Of a DNA stretch of 64,000 nucleotides, positions 62,542 to 64,000 are shown one piece after another; positions within the stretch are counted from its first letter, which is position 1; the number at the start of each line of letters is the position of its first letter. Source of the DNA: Paralithodes platypus (lineage: Eukaryota; Arthropoda; Malacostraca; Decapoda; Lithodidae). The position numbers and the translations under genes were made by a program. Under the pieces are notes generated by a model, which worked only from the letters and a program-made list of their open reading frames with translations, did no database searches and had not been told where the DNA came from. The stretch spans positions 10,126,058-10,190,057 of the forward strand of contig CM064530.1 of assembly GCA_032716605.1 (NCBI GenBank), read 5' to 3'.

Positions 62542-64000
62542 ATGTCGTCAGTCTTCGGAAAACCCCTGGTCTTATTATTGTTCTCGTTCGTCCTCCTCCC
62601 TGTCTCCGCTACCTCGCAGCTTCGTCGACCTCCAGCATATTATCAAGGTGAGAACATGGCTTTTCCTCTCATCTTGCTACTCTTTCCTTCTTCTAGTCCT
62701 CCTCTTTCTCTTCATCTTCCTGCGTCATCTTTATATTGTCCGTCTTTTCCATTTTGTACTGAACCTTGTCTTCTTGCCTTTTTTACCTATTATAGTTCGG
62801 TTTGACTATTTGCCGGCACTGGCAAGGACATTTTAAGTAAAAAGAATAAAATAGAGTTCAAAAGGCTTATATACTGTACAGCATGAAAAAAGCTTAACCC
62901 GTACCATCCCAGCGACGGCAGAGAACTGTCAGTAGATAAATCACTCCACAGTCCCAGCGACGGCTGCAAGCCGTCAGTAATATACGATCCTTGTAACTGC
63001 CAGTATCAGGCAGTGCCTGGTACCACAACGTTTGAGCACTGCTCTAAAACCTTGGCAACACTTCTCAGCTTATATCCAAGCTCTCACAGGCTAGGAGAGG
63101 CAGTATTCTTTCATCTTTTGAGGTGGGAGGTTGTTATATCTTGCCTGTGGAGCCATTTTGGCCACATTGCTTGGGGCTGGAGGGTACATTTATGGTAGTA
63201 CCCTATGGTACAGTAGGGGTTAAGTGCATTATATTGAGTGTGTCTCTGATCTGGGTGACTAGTTTCTATGGTTTCGAATCCTGGTGACTGCAGGAGTTTG
63301 TGAGATGGACTCCCAACTTGCTAGTCAGTAACAGAAACTAACTCAATCATGCCACTTTTCATTATCTCTGTTTTATGTGTTATTGTATATTTTTGTTCTC
63401 CAGTTTTAAACGACTTATCTTAGCCTACATTAACAAGAGGACAAGATATTTAGTTCAGTAAATTGGGGAATGTACCGAGATTTGTTCCCCAGGATAAGGG
63501 GAGGAGGATGTGATAGGAAGGATTAGAAAAGGATCAAGAACTAATAGCTTACCGGAACTTTCAGGAACTTTATAGTAAAGTCTTGTTTATTCTCGAAGAT
63601 GTTATACCTTATCCGATCTTATAGTTAAGCTAAAATATTAATTAACTCACACAATGATTATGCTATCCTCCCATAGCTTACTATTGCTACAATTATCATG
63701 CTGCAAATAATGTGTGTGATTGGTGAACAAGGTTCATGCAATAATGCATGTAGCACTAATGTTCATTGCATGCCTTCCTCACAAGTCTACTTTGGCGTTT
63801 ATTTTGTGGAAAACACAGTACAGTATAATGTTTCCATCGAATTTTACCTTGCTGAAGATTGTACTAATTGCTTTACTTTTGCCACTTAATTGATTTATTA
63901 GCAATTATATAATACACTATAAATAAATATTCCAAATTGAACAATTAAAATCATTGTAAACTTTTTCAGATGACTTTGCATCGGCTAACCAGGCTTTGAA
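62542..64000 (+). CDS. Secreted protein, N-terminal part; runs off the window
   Basis: Exon 1 (62542-62647) encodes MSSVFGKP, a hydrophobic stretch LVLLLFSFVLLPVSA (signal peptide, probably cut near ATS) and QLRRPPAYYQ. The donor is AG/GTGAGA, phase 1. A pyrimidine-rich acceptor (CTTTTTCAG, 63961-63969) opens exon 2, which joins in phase as DDFASANQAL and continues past 64000. Intron 1 is 1.32 kb and contains a family G element. It is not a copy of the CP genes: phase, start and sequence differ. I do not recognise the family. An alternative reading through the donor (to 62805) is intron translation. Confidence 0.6.
62894..63223 (+). mobile_element. Family G TTAA element, full length
   Basis: TTAACCCGTACCATCCCAGC to TACAGTAGGGGTTAA. 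Clean TTAA at both ends. It is nearly identical in order and content to 55210-55529; both copies lie in intron 1 of a gene. Confidence 0.85.
63224..63969. other. Remainder of intron 1 of the 62542 gene
   Basis: A tRNA B-box-like GGTTTCGAATCC lies at 63272-63283 without a convincing A-box. The 63-codon frame 63698-63889 has no domain. Nothing else is seen. Confidence 0.5.

Overview
The window looks like an arthropod nuclear genome, most likely a decapod crustacean. The reasons are: seven small three-exon genes for secreted cuticle proteins with a Rebers-Riddiford RR-2 (Chitin_bind_4, pro-resilin-like) domain; phase-0 introns, the first falling after only four codons (MNAK or MNTK); a shared core promoter of TATATAT plus the arthropod initiator TCAGT; a short run of the arthropod telomere repeat TTAGG; and very dense microsatellites and young transposon fragments. 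There are no operons, ribosome binding sites or CRISPR arrays.

Genes. CP1 (minus strand, 15065-16528) and CP2 (plus, 21879-23093) form an inverted duplication with homologous promoters, introns and 3' flanks. CP3 (36725-37632), CP4 (41161-42042), CP5 (48378-49419), CP6 (54979-56079) and CP7 (58832-59697) follow on the plus strand. CP1-CP4 end in a PPQRRYGSNESK-type tail; CP5 and CP7 end in RPRYRFDSNESK. CP6 has a premature stop, a changed TATA box and other substitutions. CP7 is a mosaic with a leftover duplicate start of exon 3. A fragment of an eighth exon 3 lies at 56324-56386. The first exon of an unrelated secreted protein (62542 onward) runs off the right edge. The cluster probably supplies parallel copies of a chitin-binding matrix protein, co-expressed from near-identical promoters, each sitting just downstream of a (GA)n, (CT)n or (GT)n tract.

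Repeats. 1-14.4 kb: microsatellites, fold-back elements and LINE or SINE debris. 14.9-23.3 kb: CP1 and CP2 with old repeats between them. 23.6-36.5 kb: minisatellites (27, 41, 20, 51, 38 and 27 bp units) mixed with non-autonomous elements flanked by TTAA. 36.5-64 kb: CP3-CP7 separated by LINE fragments and more TTAA elements. I define several families by eye: A (about 320-400 bp, ends TTAA-GGGGAG), B (about 380 bp fold-back, ends TTAA-GGGGG), C/D (about 210 bp fold-back, ends TTAA-CCCCTT), G (about 325 bp, ends TTAACCCG) and H (about 200 bp fold-back). Paralogous empty sites inside the window support insertion at TTAA or TTCA. Four of the minisatellites appear to be amplified pieces of family C.

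All calls come from reading the sequence alone. Family names A-J are local labels, and no database comparison was possible.
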